In this document: piece by piece, positions 32,149 through 41,154 of the stretch | Numbering within the stretch: the first letter of the stretch is position 1 | Layout: each line of letters opens with the position of its first letter | DNA from: Lichenicoccus sp964246745 | GTDB lineage: Bacteria > Pseudomonadota > Alphaproteobacteria > Acetobacterales > Acetobacteraceae | Length of the DNA stretch: 64,000 nucleotides | Direction of reading: 5' to 3' | NCBI GenBank assembly: GCA_964246745.1 | Contig: CAXTRK010000016.1 | Location: 1-64,000 of the forward strand | Position numbers and translations under genes: made by a program | Notes under the pieces: model-generated | Seen by the model: only the letters and a program-made list of their open reading frames with translations | Databases searched by the model: none | Told to the model about the DNA's origin: nothing

Positions 32149-35070
32149 ATGAATGTTGCGCACCGTCGTTCGACCGGGACAGCGCCGCGGGGCCTTGTCG
32201 GCATCGGCGCGTCAGCCGGCGGCCTTGACGCGTTTCGCGGCTTCTTCGAGCACATGCCGGTGGATAGCGGGCTGACCTTCGTCGTGGTGCTGCATCTGCC
32301 GCACGACCGCAAGAGTATGCTTGCCGAGATCATCGGCCGATGGACCGGGATGGCGGTGCGCGAGGCCGACGGCGAGGCTCGTCTCGAGGCGAATTACATC
32401 TATGTGCCGCCGCCCAACAGTGTCATCACGTTCACCGATGACAGACTGCGTGTGCGCCCGCGGACGCCTGACGAGCCGCGCGATGATCGACCGATCGACG
32501 GCCTGTTCGATGCGCTCGCCGGGGCCTATGGCGAGCGGGCGATCGGCATCGTGCTGTCCGGCACCGGCTCGGACGGCGCGCTTGGCCTCAAGGCGATCAA
32601 GATGGCGGGCGGCCTCACGCTCGCGCAAGGCAGCCGGATCCAGGAGAACGATGGCAGCAAGCCCGAATATGCGGGCATGCCGGCCGGCGCGATCGCCACC
32701 GGCGCCGTCGATCTGGTGCTTGCCGTCGAGGCGATGCCCGACGCCCTGGTCCGGTTGCGGCCGCCGCCGCCGGACGGGCAAGCGATTGCCGCGAAACAGA
32801 TCGAGCAGGAGCGGCTCAGGATATGCGCGATCCTGAAGCGCCGCATCGGGCACGATTTCAGCGGCTACAAGGACAAGACCTTCCTGCGTCGCGTGGATCG
32901 ACGCATGCAGGTCGTGGGCGCGGCCACGGTCGGCGACTATGTGGCGCGGCTTGAGCGTGACGACGACGAAGCGACGTTGCTGTTCAAGGACCTGCTGATC
33001 CGCGTCACTAGCTTCTTTCGCGACGCCGCCACCTTCGATCTGCTGGCACGCGAGGTGATGCCCCGCCTGTTCGCTGAAAAGGCGGCCGACGACACGGTCC
33101 GTGTCTGGGTGCCGGGCTGCGCCACCGGCGAGGAAGCCTACACGCTGGCGATCCTGCTGCGTGAGCACATGGATACGATGTCAGAGCCGCCCAAGGTGCA
33201 GGTGTTCGCCACCGACATCGACGAGCCGGCGATCAGCGTTGCGCGCGCGGGCCGCTACCCGAAGACTTTGCTGGATGGATTGCCGCCGGCGCGGCGTCAG
33301 CGCTTCTTCAGCGAGCAGGAGCATTCCTGCGCCGTCGCGAAGGAGATACGCGACCTCTGCACCTTCTCGGCGCACAGCCTGATACGCGATCCGCCGTTTT
33401 CGCGAATTCATTTGATCTCCTGCCGTAATCTGCTGATCTATCTCGACGTTGAGTCGCAGGCGAGCATTCTTCCCGCCTTCCATTATTCGCTGGTTGAGGG
33501 CGGCATCCTGTTGCTCGGCAGCGCGGAGAGTGCGGCGCGGCACGAAGATCTGTTCGAACCGCTCGACAAGTCGGCGCGCATCTACCGGCGCCGCAACGTG
33601 CACAGCCCGCAATTCAGCTTACCGCATGGCGGCACGCCGCCTGCGCGGCCTCAGCGGGCAATCCGCCAGCCGGAGGCGCCTGACCATGGGCGCGTCGAGG
33701 CGGCCCGAAGCCAAGCCGCCCGCGGCGCGAGCGCGGGCCGGACGCGCGGCGCCAGCCAGCACGGCTGGATCGGCCAAGGCGGCATCAGCCGCGGCTTGCG
33801 CGCCGCGCGTGGCCTGCTGCCGGCCGGCGGATCGCAGACCGCGCGCCTGAGGGCGAAGCTGCGCGAAACCTCCGATCAGTTGCAGTCGATCACCGAGGAG
33901 CACGACACCGCGACCGAGGAACTGCGCAGCGCCAACGAGGAACTCCATTCCGTCAACGAGGAGCTGCAATCCACCAACGAGGAGCTGGAGACATCGAAGG
34001 AGGAGCTGCAATCGCTCAACGAGGAGCTGCATACCGCGAACGCGCAGCTTTCCGAGAAGGTCGAGGAACTCGACCGCTCCGCCAGCGACATGAAGAACCT
34101 GTTCGACAGCACCGATGTCGCCACCGTGTTCCTTGACCGTCACCTGGTCATACGCGGCTTCACGCCCGCGGTCGGCAGCATCTACAACCTGATCCCGAGC
34201 GATCACGGCCGTCCGCTTACCGATATCGTGGGGCATCTCAACTACGACTCGCTGGCGCTGGACGTGCGCACCGTGCTCGCGACGCTGCGGCCGCTGGAAC
34301 GGCGGGTCTCCAGGGATGACGGCACGACGCATTACATCCTGCGCATTCTCCCCTACCGGGCGCCGGACAGCAGCGTCGACGGCATCCTCGTGACCTTCCT
34401 TGACGTGACCAGCATCGTCGAGGCAGAAACCCATCAACGCCTGCTGGTCGACGAGCTGAACCACCGTGTGAAAAACATGCTGACAGTGGTGATCTCGCTC
34501 GCCAATCAGACGCTCAGGCGCGCCGATACGCTCGACGCGTTCTCGGAGTCCTTCATGGGCCGGATCAAGGCGCTGACCTCGTCCTATTCGCTGCTCAGCG
34601 ACGCCAGTTGGAACGATATCGAACTCCGCGACGTGCTGATGGAAGAGATCCGGCCGTTCCTGTCGGGGCAGTGTGAGAACATCGCGCTCGACGGTCCGCC
34701 GCTCCGGCTGGGGCCGCAGGCGGCGCTGGCGCTCGGCATGGCGGTGCACGAGCTGGTCACCAACGCGGTCAAATATGGCGCGCTCTCGGTGCCGTCCGGC
34801 AGGATCGACGTGCGCTGGCGCATCGAGCGCGAGCCGCCGGATACGGCGTTCGTGCTGGACTGGATCGAGAGCGGCGGTCCACCGGTCACGCCTCCGGGCA
34901 AGCGCGGCTTCGGCACCGCCCTGATCGAGCGCGGCTTCGCCCATGAACTGTCGGGCTCGGCAAGAATCGACTTCGCACCTGGGGGGCTGCGCGTCACGCT
35001 GAGCGCGCCGCTCGCCCAGGCGGGTGCACAACAGGCAAGTGCGCAAGGGGAGAGGCACGCGGCGCCATGA
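32149..35070 (+). CDS. CheB-CheR-PAS-histidine kinase fusion protein
   Basis: A 973-residue cytoplasmic sensory protein. Residues about 12-190 form a CheB methylesterase domain (GIGASAGG with the nucleophile Ser, HLPHDRKS, GTGSDGALGL). About 215-470 form a CheR methyltransferase (FLRRVDRRM, SAM site GCATGEEAYTLAI, SCRNLLIYL). A low-complexity Arg/Ala linker precedes a long repeated coiled coil built on NEEL units (about 560-640). Then come a PAS domain and a HisKA_2/HWE-type kinase whose phospho-His is in DELNHRVKNMLTVV, with an ATPase end HELVTNAVKYG. No receiver is inside; the next gene supplies it (ATGA overlap). The ATG at 32149 begins just before the CheB domain. Confidence 0.92.
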   Translation: MNVAHRRSTGTAPRGLVGIGASAGGLDAFRGFFEHMPVDSGLTFVVVLHLPHDRKSMLAEIIGRWTGMAVREADGEARLEANYIYVPPPNSVITFTDDRLRVRPRTPDEPRDDRPIDGLFDALAGAYGERAIGIVLSGTGSDGALGLKAIKMAGGLTLAQGSRIQENDGSKPEYAGMPAGAIATGAVDLVLAVEAMPDALVRLRPPPPDGQAIAAKQIEQERLRICAILKRRIGHDFSGYKDKTFLRRVDRRMQVVGAATVGDYVARLERDDDEATLLFKDLLIRVTSFFRDAATFDLLAREVMPRLFAEKAADDTVRVWVPGCATGEEAYTLAILLREHMDTMSEPPKVQVFATDIDEPAISVARAGRYPKTLLDGLPPARRQRFFSEQEHSCAVAKEIRDLCTFSAHSLIRDPPFSRIHLISCRNLLIYLDVESQASILPAFHYSLVEGGILLLGSAESAARHEDLFEPLDKSARIYRRRNVHSPQFSLPHGGTPPARPQRAIRQPEAPDHGRVEAARSQAARGASAGRTRGASQHGWIGQGGISRGLRAARGLLPAGGSQTARLRAKLRETSDQLQSITEEHDTATEELRSANEELHSVNEELQSTNEELETSKEELQSLNEELHTANAQLSEKVEELDRSASDMKNLFDSTDVATVFLDRHLVIRGFTPAVGSIYNLIPSDHGRPLTDIVGHLNYDSLALDVRTVLATLRPLERRVSRDDGTTHYILRILPYRAPDSSVDGILVTFLDVTSIVEAETHQRLLVDELNHRVKNMLTVVISLANQTLRRADTLDAFSESFMGRIKALTSSYSLLSDASWNDIELRDVLMEEIRPFLSGQCENIALDGPPLRLGPQAALALGMAVHELVTNAVKYGALSVPSGRIDVRWRIEREPPDTAFVLDWIESGGPPVTPPGKRGFGTALIERGFAHELSGSARIDFAPGGLRVTLSAPLAQAGAQQASAQGERHAAP

Positions 35071-35471
35071 CCGGTCGACAGCGCATCATCAATCCCGTGC
35101 TTGCCGGTCAGCGCGTGCTCGTCGTCGAGGACGAGTTCATGATCGCGATGCTGATCGAGGAGACGCTGCTGGAGCAGAAATGCGTCGTGCTGGGCCCCTA
35201 CAACAGCATCGAGGGCGCGTTGCGGGCGTTATCCGATGATCCTCCGGATGCCGCCTTGCTCGACGTCAATCTTCGTGGCGAGAAGGTCTATCCGCTGGCG
35301 GAACTGCTCGAAGCGCGCGGCATCCCGTTCCTGCTGCTCTCCGGCTACGGCGCCGACGCCATCCCGGCGGACCGCGCCACCTGGCGGGCGTGCAGCAAGC
35401 CGTTCAGTCCCGGCGACCTGATCGGCATGCTGGCGGCGCAGATCCTGCGCTGCCCGAACCCGGCGGTCTGA
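35067..35471 (+). CDS. Single-domain response regulator
   Basis: A 134-residue receiver domain alone. The acidic pair and phospho-acceptor Asp are visible in VLVVEDEFMIAML and AALLDVNLRGEKV, the switch Ser in FLLLSGYGAD, and Lys in CSKPFSPGDL. It has no output domain. The start overlaps the kinase stop codon, so it is the probable phosphorylation partner of the CheB-CheR-kinase. Confidence 0.93.
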   Translation: MTGRQRIINPVLAGQRVLVVEDEFMIAMLIEETLLEQKCVVLGPYNSIEGALRALSDDPPDAALLDVNLRGEKVYPLAELLEARGIPFLLLSGYGADAIPADRATWRACSKPFSPGDLIGMLAAQILRCPNPAV

Positions 35472-35485
35472 GGGCTTCGTCACCG

Positions 35486-35499
35486 GAAAATATATTTGT
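35486..35499. promoter_or_regulatory. Putative GntR operator site 1
   Basis: GAAAAT-AT-ATTTGT at 35486-35499 is an imperfect inverted repeat lying 27 bp before the regulator's ATG at 35526, in an otherwise GC-rich area. It shares its left arm and most of the right arm with site 2 at 36219. Autoregulation is inferred. Confidence 0.45.
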
Positions 35500-35525
35500 C
35501 GGCCTCCGTGCCATCGGCTAGGCAT

Positions 35526-36323
35526 ATGGCAATGCACAGTGACCCGCCTGGAAGCCTGACTGAGGCAGTCTATCGCGCGTTGCGTGCCGATCTGCTCGCG
35601 TGCCGCATCCGTCCCGGCGACAAGCTCCGCATCAACGTTCTGAGCGACCGGCATGGCGCCAGTTCCGGCGCGGTGCGCGAGGCGCTGTCGAGACTGTCCG
35701 CTGAAGGGCTGGTGATCTGCGAGCCTCAGCGCGGGTTCCAGGCCGCCGCCATCTCGGCGGAGGAACTGACCGATCTCACCCTGGCCAGGATCGAAGTCGA
35801 GGTGCTCTGCCTGCGGCTCGCGATCGACAATGGCGACCTGGCCTGGGAGGAACGTCTGCTCGGCGCGTCGCACCGGCTGCGCCGCACGGACATGCGCGAG
35901 CCGGGCGACACGGATCGGCTGAGCGAGAGCTGGGCATCGGCGCATGAGGCGTTCCACGAGGCGCTGGTCGCATCGTGCCGCAACCAGACGCTGCGCCAGG
36001 TCCGACGCCGGCTCTACGCTCAGTCGGAGCGCTACCGGCGGATCTCCGTCCCGCTCGCGCATGTCGAGCGCGACGTGGAGGGCGAGCATCGCGGCCTGAT
36101 GACCGCCGCCCTCGATCGGGACACATCGAGGGCCGCGCGCCTGTTGGCACAGCATATCCAGGAGACGACACGCATTCTCCTCGAGGCGGCGCGCGGCGCG
36201 GACGCGGGGCAGGCTCATGAAAATCTATTTTCGATTGACGCTTGGGTATCGGGGTCCCAGGGTGACCTGAGCAAGACACGCGAGCGTTGCAGTGCCGGTG
36301 TTGAAGGGGAGTATCTAGCATGA
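35526..36323 (+). CDS. GntR-family (FadR-like) transcriptional regulator
   Basis: A 265-residue repressor or activator. The winged helix at about residues 8-75 shows SLTEAVYRALRADLL, RIRPGDKLRINVLSDRHG and SSGAVREALSRLSAEGLV. The C-terminal FCD-type ligand domain contains EVEVLCLRLAIDNGDL and ahead of ERDVEGEHRGLMTAAL the metal/ligand His residues. The last 35 residues, encoded by AT-richer codons, overlap a perfect inverted repeat that may be the operator for the following genes. The start is ATG 35526 (or 35532); TTG 35496 lies inside the first operator. Its stop overlaps the dioxygenase start. Confidence 0.9.
   Translation: MAMHSDPPGSLTEAVYRALRADLLACRIRPGDKLRINVLSDRHGASSGAVREALSRLSAEGLVICEPQRGFQAAAISAEELTDLTLARIEVEVLCLRLAIDNGDLAWEERLLGASHRLRRTDMREPGDTDRLSESWASAHEAFHEALVASCRNQTLRQVRRRLYAQSERYRRISVPLAHVERDVEGEHRGLMTAALDRDTSRAARLLAQHIQETTRILLEAARGADAGQAHENLFSIDAWVSGSQGDLSKTRERCSAGVEGEYLA
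36219..36232. promoter_or_regulatory. Putative GntR operator site 2
   Basis: GAAAAT-CT-ATTTTC at 36219-36232 is a perfect 6+6 inverted repeat, about 90 bp before the dioxygenase start and inside the 3' end of the regulator gene. A TTGACG hexamer starts at 36235. It is likely to be bound by the GntR protein to control the meta-cleavage genes. Confidence 0.45.
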
Positions 36324-37285
36324 CCGCAATCGGCCGCTATCAGCCGCCACTCCGCCGCGGCGGCCTGCTTGGAGTGCATTCGATCGGCGAGTTCGTCCTG
36401 ACCGTGCCCACGGTCGAGACCGCCGAGCATTTCTATGGGCATTTCGGCCTCGATGCGCATCCCGACGGCAATGCGCTCGGACTGCACACCCCGGGCGATG
36501 GCTATCGCTGGGGACGTGTCGTCGAGGGGCCGCGCAAGGCGATGCAGCACGTCTGCTTCCACTGCTTTGAGGAGGATCTCGGGCGTTTCCGCCAGCACCT
36601 CGTTGACCAGGGGATTGAACGCGTCGACCCACCGCCCGGCTTCGACAGCAACGGGCTCTGGTTCCGCGATCATGACGCCATGCTCGTCGAGATACGGGTC
36701 GGCGCGAAGACGTCGCCGGATCGCAAGCTGCCGATGGAGCTTCCACCGACGCCGGCGGGAAAGCGCAACGCGCCGTACCGACGGCTTTCGGATCGCGCGG
36801 CGCCGCGCCGATTGAGCCATATCCTTCGTTTCACGCCGGACGTCGATCGCGCGATCACGTTCTACAGCCGCGTGCTCGGCTTGCGCCTGTCGGACCGGTC
36901 GGGCGACGGGATCGCCTTCCTGCACGGCGTGCACGGTTCCGACCATCATCTGATGGCGTTCGCCAAGTCGAACGGGCCCGGCCTGCACCACCTCAGTTGG
37001 GACGTGCCGACCCTCGACGCCATCGGGCTCGGCGCGATGACGATGGCGGACAAAGGTTACATGAAGGGCTGGGGCTTCGGCCGGCACGTGCTCGGCTCGA
37101 ACTACTTTCATTATGTGCAGGACCCCTGGGGCAGCTTCTCCGAGTATTCCTGCGACATCGACTATGTTCCGGACACCATGGACTGGGAGGGCGCCGATCA
37201 CCCGCCCGAGGACGGTTTCTACTTGTGGGGGCCAAACCTGCCTCCGGACTTCGTGCATAACTACGAGGCGGAAGAACGCGTGTGA
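36320..37285 (+). CDS. VOC-family extradiol ring-cleavage dioxygenase
   Basis: A 321-residue type I extradiol dioxygenase with two glyoxalase-fold halves, related to 2,3-dihydroxybiphenyl 1,2-dioxygenase or 3,4-dihydroxyphenylacetate-type enzymes. The C-terminal half carries the iron site: His in RRLSHILRF, His in GPGLHHLSWDV and Glu in WGSFSEYSCDI. GVHGSDHHLMAFAKSNGP and GRHVLGSNYFHYVQDPWG are typical. It opens a catabolic set followed by FAH and alpha/beta hydrolases. The substrate is an unknown catechol. It starts at an ATG overlapping the regulator's stop codon. Confidence 0.88.
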   Translation: MTAIGRYQPPLRRGGLLGVHSIGEFVLTVPTVETAEHFYGHFGLDAHPDGNALGLHTPGDGYRWGRVVEGPRKAMQHVCFHCFEEDLGRFRQHLVDQGIERVDPPPGFDSNGLWFRDHDAMLVEIRVGAKTSPDRKLPMELPPTPAGKRNAPYRRLSDRAAPRRLSHILRFTPDVDRAITFYSRVLGLRLSDRSGDGIAFLHGVHGSDHHLMAFAKSNGPGLHHLSWDVPTLDAIGLGAMTMADKGYMKGWGFGRHVLGSNYFHYVQDPWGSFSEYSCDIDYVPDTMDWEGADHPPEDGFYLWGPNLPPDFVHNYEAEERV

Positions 37286-37327
37286 GCGCGTGCGCCGCCT
37301 CATCCGGTGTTGAGGAGCATAACGTTC

Positions 37328-38212
37328 ATGCAGTTTATCGCCTATCGACAGGATGGCCGTACGGGATTGGCGGCATCGGACGGCTCGGGACCATTTCACG
37401 GCCTGTCGTTGGAGGATCCGCGCGCCCCGGGCGATCTCATGGCGTTGCTTCGACTTGGCGGGGACGCGCTCGCTGATGCCGGCCGCCTGCTGCTCAGCGC
37501 CGGCGCCCCGCTTGATCTTGAGAGTGTGCAGCACCTGCCGCCGATTGCCGCTCCCGGCAAGATTATCTGCATCGGTCTCAACTATGCCGACCATTCGGCG
37601 GAAAGCGGCTTTCAACAGCCTGACTACCCGACCGTGTTCGCTCGTTTCTCCTCCAGCCTGATCGGCCACGGCGTGCCGATCGTGCGTCCAGAGGCCTCCG
37701 AGCAGCTCGACTACGAAGGCGAGATCGTGGCCGTGATCGGCGCCGGCGGCCGCGACATCCCCCACGCGCGGGCACTCGAGCACATCGCCGGCTACTCCTT
37801 GTTCAACGACGCCTCGGTGCGTGATTACCAGTTCAAATCCCCACAATGGACCATGGGCAAGAATTTCGATGCGACCGGCGCGTTCGGGCCCAGCTTCGTC
37901 ACCGCCGACGCGCTGCCGCCCGGATGCCGTGGCCTGCGGCTGCGCACGATCCTGAACGGCGAGGTCGTGCAGGATGCCTCCACCGACGATCTCGTGTTCG
38001 ATGTCGCGACCCTGGTCAGCCTGCTCAGCGTGCCTCTCACGCTGGAGCCGGGCGACATCATCGTGACCGGCACTCCCGCCGGCGTCGGGCTCGCGCGCAA
38101 GCCGCCACTGTGGATGAAGCCGGGCGACATGTGCGAGGTCGAGGTCGAAGGGCTCGGCAGGCTCAGCAATCCGGTGGTCGATCAGCGTTCCGCGCCCGTG
38201 CTGCCGCAGTAG
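37328..38212 (+). CDS. Fumarylacetoacetate hydrolase family protein
   Basis: A 294-residue FAH-fold enzyme hydrolysing or isomerising ring-cleavage products such as acylpyruvates or 2-hydroxyhepta-2,4-diene-1,7-dioate. Metal and active-site elements are LNYADHSAESG, QLDYEGEIVAVIG, FNDASVRDYQ and DIIVTGTPAGVG. A GAGGAG lies about 11 nt before ATG 37328. It is the second catabolic gene of the dioxygenase operon. Confidence 0.93.
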   Translation: MQFIAYRQDGRTGLAASDGSGPFHGLSLEDPRAPGDLMALLRLGGDALADAGRLLLSAGAPLDLESVQHLPPIAAPGKIICIGLNYADHSAESGFQQPDYPTVFARFSSSLIGHGVPIVRPEASEQLDYEGEIVAVIGAGGRDIPHARALEHIAGYSLFNDASVRDYQFKSPQWTMGKNFDATGAFGPSFVTADALPPGCRGLRLRTILNGEVVQDASTDDLVFDVATLVSLLSVPLTLEPGDIIVTGTPAGVGLARKPPLWMKPGDMCEVEVEGLGRLSNPVVDQRSAPVLPQ

Positions 38213-38242
38213 GGCGGCGCCAGCCGCTGATCTGCAATCCGT

Positions 38243-39154
38243 ATGTCCGAATCCCTGTTCATGCGGAAACGCGCCGAGCTGATCGCGCAATGCCCGCCCG
38301 TGAGCCGTGTGCCAGAGGAGGAGGCGGCGGGGCTGCCCATCAACGTCACCCGTGTTGGTCATGGGCCGAGGGTGGTGATTGTCCATGGCGGCGTGCAGGG
38401 CGGGCTGGGAGGCGGCCCGATCACCTTCCGCAAACAGCACGACCTGGCGGAACACGGCTGGGAACTCACGCTGGTCGATCGGCCCGGCTTCGGCAGGTCG
38501 CCATCCCGCGGCGTCGACGACATGGAGGCGGACGCCGTCTGGCTCGCCGACATGCTCGGTGACGGCGCCCACCTTGTCGGTCATTCCTGGGGCGGCGCGG
38601 AGGCGTTGCTTGCAGCCGCAAGGCGCCCGGACGCAGTTCGTTCCCTCGTCCTGGTCGAGCCTGCCTTGCAGGTGCTGGCGCTGTCCGATCCGATGGTTCA
38701 GGCCGATCCTGCCGCACGTGAGCATCTCATGGGATTGGGCAAGCTCATGATGATGTCGGCTACTCCGCGCGAATACGGCCTGGCCTTCGCCCGAAGCCTT
38801 GGAACGATGTCTGTTGACGGCAATGCTCCGAAGCTTCAGTCGCTCATGCAGGACGAAGCGCGTGCCAGCGGCCTCGGCTGCTCGCTGCTACAGGCGCGGA
38901 TGGCGTCGCCCGATGCCATGCGCACGGCGGTCGACACCGTCACGGCCGCCGGCATTCCGGTTCTGATCATCAGCGGCGGCTGGAGCGCAGTGTTCGATAC
39001 GACAGGCGAGGTCGTCTCACGTCTGCTCCATGGACGCCATGTCATCGTCAGGTCGCCTAACCATTTCCCCCAGCTTGAAAATCCGCTCGAGTTCAACCGG
39101 GTCGTCGACGAATTCATGCGCGGCTCGGAGCCGGCCGGCCGCAAAGCGACATAG
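38243..39154 (+). CDS. Alpha/beta hydrolase of the meta-cleavage operon
   Basis: A 303-residue alpha/beta hydrolase, probably a C-C bond hydrolase of BphD/MhpC type or a related esterase acting after ring cleavage. The nucleophile is in LVGHSWGGAEALL and the oxyanion region VIVHGGVQGGLGGGPITF. LVDRPGFGRSPSRG is typical. The C-terminal acid and His are less clear; His in SPNHFPQLENP is the best candidate. It starts 30 bp after the FAH gene and closes the operon. Confidence 0.85.
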   Translation: MSESLFMRKRAELIAQCPPVSRVPEEEAAGLPINVTRVGHGPRVVIVHGGVQGGLGGGPITFRKQHDLAEHGWELTLVDRPGFGRSPSRGVDDMEADAVWLADMLGDGAHLVGHSWGGAEALLAAARRPDAVRSLVLVEPALQVLALSDPMVQADPAAREHLMGLGKLMMMSATPREYGLAFARSLGTMSVDGNAPKLQSLMQDEARASGLGCSLLQARMASPDAMRTAVDTVTAAGIPVLIISGGWSAVFDTTGEVVSRLLHGRHVIVRSPNHFPQLENPLEFNRVVDEFMRGSEPAGRKAT

Positions 39155-39168
39155 CATTCCCGAGAAGC

Positions 39169-40398
39169 TCAGGGCGCGGCTTCGAGCCGGTCGAGCCTGC
39201 GAAGCGGCGGAAACAGCCGCATCCACAACAAAGCCACCAGCACCGTGCCGACGCCGCCGAGCACCACCGCCGGCACCGCTCCGATCGCGGCCGCAAGCAT
39301 GCCGCTCTCGAACTCGCCCAACTGGTTCGAGGTGCCAATGAACAGCAAGTTCACCGCGGACACCCGCCCGCGCATCGAATCCGGCGTCTGCAATTGCACC
39401 AGACTTGACCGCACCACCACGCTGACCACGTCGGCCGCGCCAAGCACGGCAAGCGAGCCCACCGAAAGCGGCAGCGAGCGGGACAGCCCGAAGACGATGG
39501 TGGCGGCGCCGAACACGCCGACCGCGGCAAACATCTTCATCCCGGCGCGGCCGCCGAGCGGACGCCGCGCCAGCAGCACCGAGACGGCGAGCGCGCCCAC
39601 CGCCGGCGCCGCGCGCAGGAGGCCAAGCCCGAACGGTCCGGCATGCAGGATGTCGCGTGCATAGACCGGCAGCAACGCCGTGGCGCCGCCGAGCAGCACC
39701 GCGAACAGATCAAGCGAAATCGCGCCCAGGATAGCCGGACGCCCGCGGATGAAGACAAGGCCGTCGAACACCGCGCCCAGGCTCGCCGGCTGGCGCTTCG
39801 CCGGCGTCACACTCGGATGCACCAGGCTGACGCAGAGTGCGGCCAGCGCGAACATGCCGGCGGCCAGCTCATAGGGGAGTGCGGCACCCAGCCCGTAGAG
39901 CAGGCCGCCAAGCGACGGACCCACGATGGTCACGGTCTGGGAGAGCGACGAGGCCGTTGCCGCCGCGCGCGGGAACTCCGAAGGCGGCACCAGCGTCGGC
40001 AGCAGCGCCTGCATCGCCGGCGCCTCGAAGGCGCGCGCGGCACCGAGCACCGCCGCCACGGCGTAGATCACGCCAGGAGTGAGCGCATGCAGGGTCGAGC
40101 CGGCCGCGAGCCCTCCCGCCGCCAGCAGTTCGACGAGCTGGCAGGCAGCGGCGATGCGCCTGCGGTCGAGGCGGTCGGCGGCGTGTCCGGCCGCCAGGGT
40201 CAGCAGCAGAATTGGCAGGAACTGCGCGAGCCCGACCAGCCCCAGCGCAAGCGCCCGATGGGTCAGCGCATAGATCTGCCAGCCGATCGCCACTGCCTGC
40301 ATCTGGGTGCCGAGCGAGGAGCCGCACCGGCTGAGCAGCAGCCGCGGCAGGCCCGGATAGGACAGCAGGGCCCGGTTAGGGGAACCAATGGCAGACAA
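39169..40398 (-). CDS. MFS transporter (EntS/MFS_3-type)
   Basis: A 409-residue, 12-span major facilitator transporter. Family marks include SRCGSSLGTQMQAVAIGWQIY in span 1, AADRLDRRRI in the loop between spans 2 and 3, and RAFEAPAMQALLPTLV typical of the EntS/MFS_3 exporters. The substrate is unknown. It converges on the meta-cleavage operon with only 14 bp between stops, so it is not part of that unit. The N terminus starts MSAIGSPNRALLSYPGLPRL. Confidence 0.9.
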   Translation of the reverse strand: MSAIGSPNRALLSYPGLPRLLLSRCGSSLGTQMQAVAIGWQIYALTHRALALGLVGLAQFLPILLLTLAAGHAADRLDRRRIAAACQLVELLAAGGLAAGSTLHALTPGVIYAVAAVLGAARAFEAPAMQALLPTLVPPSEFPRAAATASSLSQTVTIVGPSLGGLLYGLGAALPYELAAGMFALAALCVSLVHPSVTPAKRQPASLGAVFDGLVFIRGRPAILGAISLDLFAVLLGGATALLPVYARDILHAGPFGLGLLRAAPAVGALAVSVLLARRPLGGRAGMKMFAAVGVFGAATIVFGLSRSLPLSVGSLAVLGAADVVSVVVRSSLVQLQTPDSMRGRVSAVNLLFIGTSNQLGEFESGMLAAAIGAVPAVVLGGVGTVLVALLWMRLFPPLRRLDRLEAAP

Positions 40399-40413
40399 AG
40401 ACGGGGTGCCGGT

Positions 40414-40653
40414 TCAGCTCTTGAAATAAGGCTCGACCGGACCTTGCAGCTTCATCGTCATCGGGGTGCCGCTCCGGGTCATGGTCTTGCCGACAGTCAC
40501 GCGGACCCAGCCTTCGCTCACGCAATATTCCTCGACATTGTCCTTCTCGACGCCCTTGAAGCGGATGCCGATGCCGCGTTCCAGCAGTGCCGGATCATGG
40601 AAGGGGCTGCGCGGATCGGCGGACAACCGATCAGGCGGGGCTTCGGTGGTCAT
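40414..40653 (-). CDS. DUF3297 family protein
   Basis: A 79-residue conserved protein of the DUF3297 family (DPRSPFHDPALLERGIGIRFKG; GWVRVTVGKTMTRSGTPMTMKLQGPVEPYF). Such proteins are widespread in Proteobacteria; some are annotated as glutathione peroxidase-like without firm evidence. A GGAGAA lies before the ATG. It sits between the exporter and atpC. Confidence 0.92.
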   Translation of the reverse strand: MTTEAPPDRLSADPRSPFHDPALLERGIGIRFKGVEKDNVEEYCVSEGWVRVTVGKTMTRSGTPMTMKLQGPVEPYFKS

Positions 40654-40744
40654 TCGGTTCTCCGGCGTATGAGCGATAGCCGGTCATACGGGTTTCGGCC
40701 ACCTTGCCAAGCCCCACTTCCATACCTTTCAGGAGTGATGCGGA

Positions 40745-41149
40745 CTAAGCCTGCGCCGCCTCGATGTGGGCTTGCGCCGATTGCAGCCGGTCGAGATAGG
40801 GGCCCAGCGTGGTGATATCCGACTTGTCCGCCTCGTCGTAGGCGCGCTGCGCCTCTTTGAGTTTCGCTTCGCCGTCGGCACGCGACAGCTCGCCCAATGG
40901 CGTCGCTTCGTCGGCAAGGATGGTGCAGCGCTCCGCGGTGATCTCGGCGAACCCGCCGGCGACGAAGAACTGGTCGCCGACCTGATTGCCGTCGTGCAGC
41001 GAGACCACGCCGCCGCGCAGCAACACGATCATCGGCGCATGATCGGGCATCGCCGCGAGGTCGCCCTCGGAACCCGGCATCACCACCATGTCAACCGAGC
41101 GTTGCAGCAGGCGCTTCTCGGGACTCACGATCTCCACGTCGATCGGCAT
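40745..41149 (-). CDS. atpC: ATP synthase F1 subunit epsilon
   Basis: Central-stalk epsilon subunit, 134 residues, cytoplasmic side of the F1 sector. The beta-sandwich begins MPIDVEIVSPEKRLLQRSVDMVVMPGSEGDLAAMPDHAPMI-like, and the C-terminal helical hairpin is AKLKEAQRAYDEADKSD. It is the last gene of the atpHAGDC unit, 5 bp after atpD. Confidence 0.96.
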   Translation of the reverse strand: MPIDVEIVSPEKRLLQRSVDMVVMPGSEGDLAAMPDHAPMIVLLRGGVVSLHDGNQVGDQFFVAGGFAEITAERCTILADEATPLGELSRADGEAKLKEAQRAYDEADKSDITTLGPYLDRLQSAQAHIEAAQA

Positions 41150-41154
41150 CGTCG

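Noticed and set aside
36215..38725. Long open frame opposite the dioxygenase and FAH genes
   Set aside because: Same reason: shadow of strongly coding plus-strand genes in GC-rich DNA.
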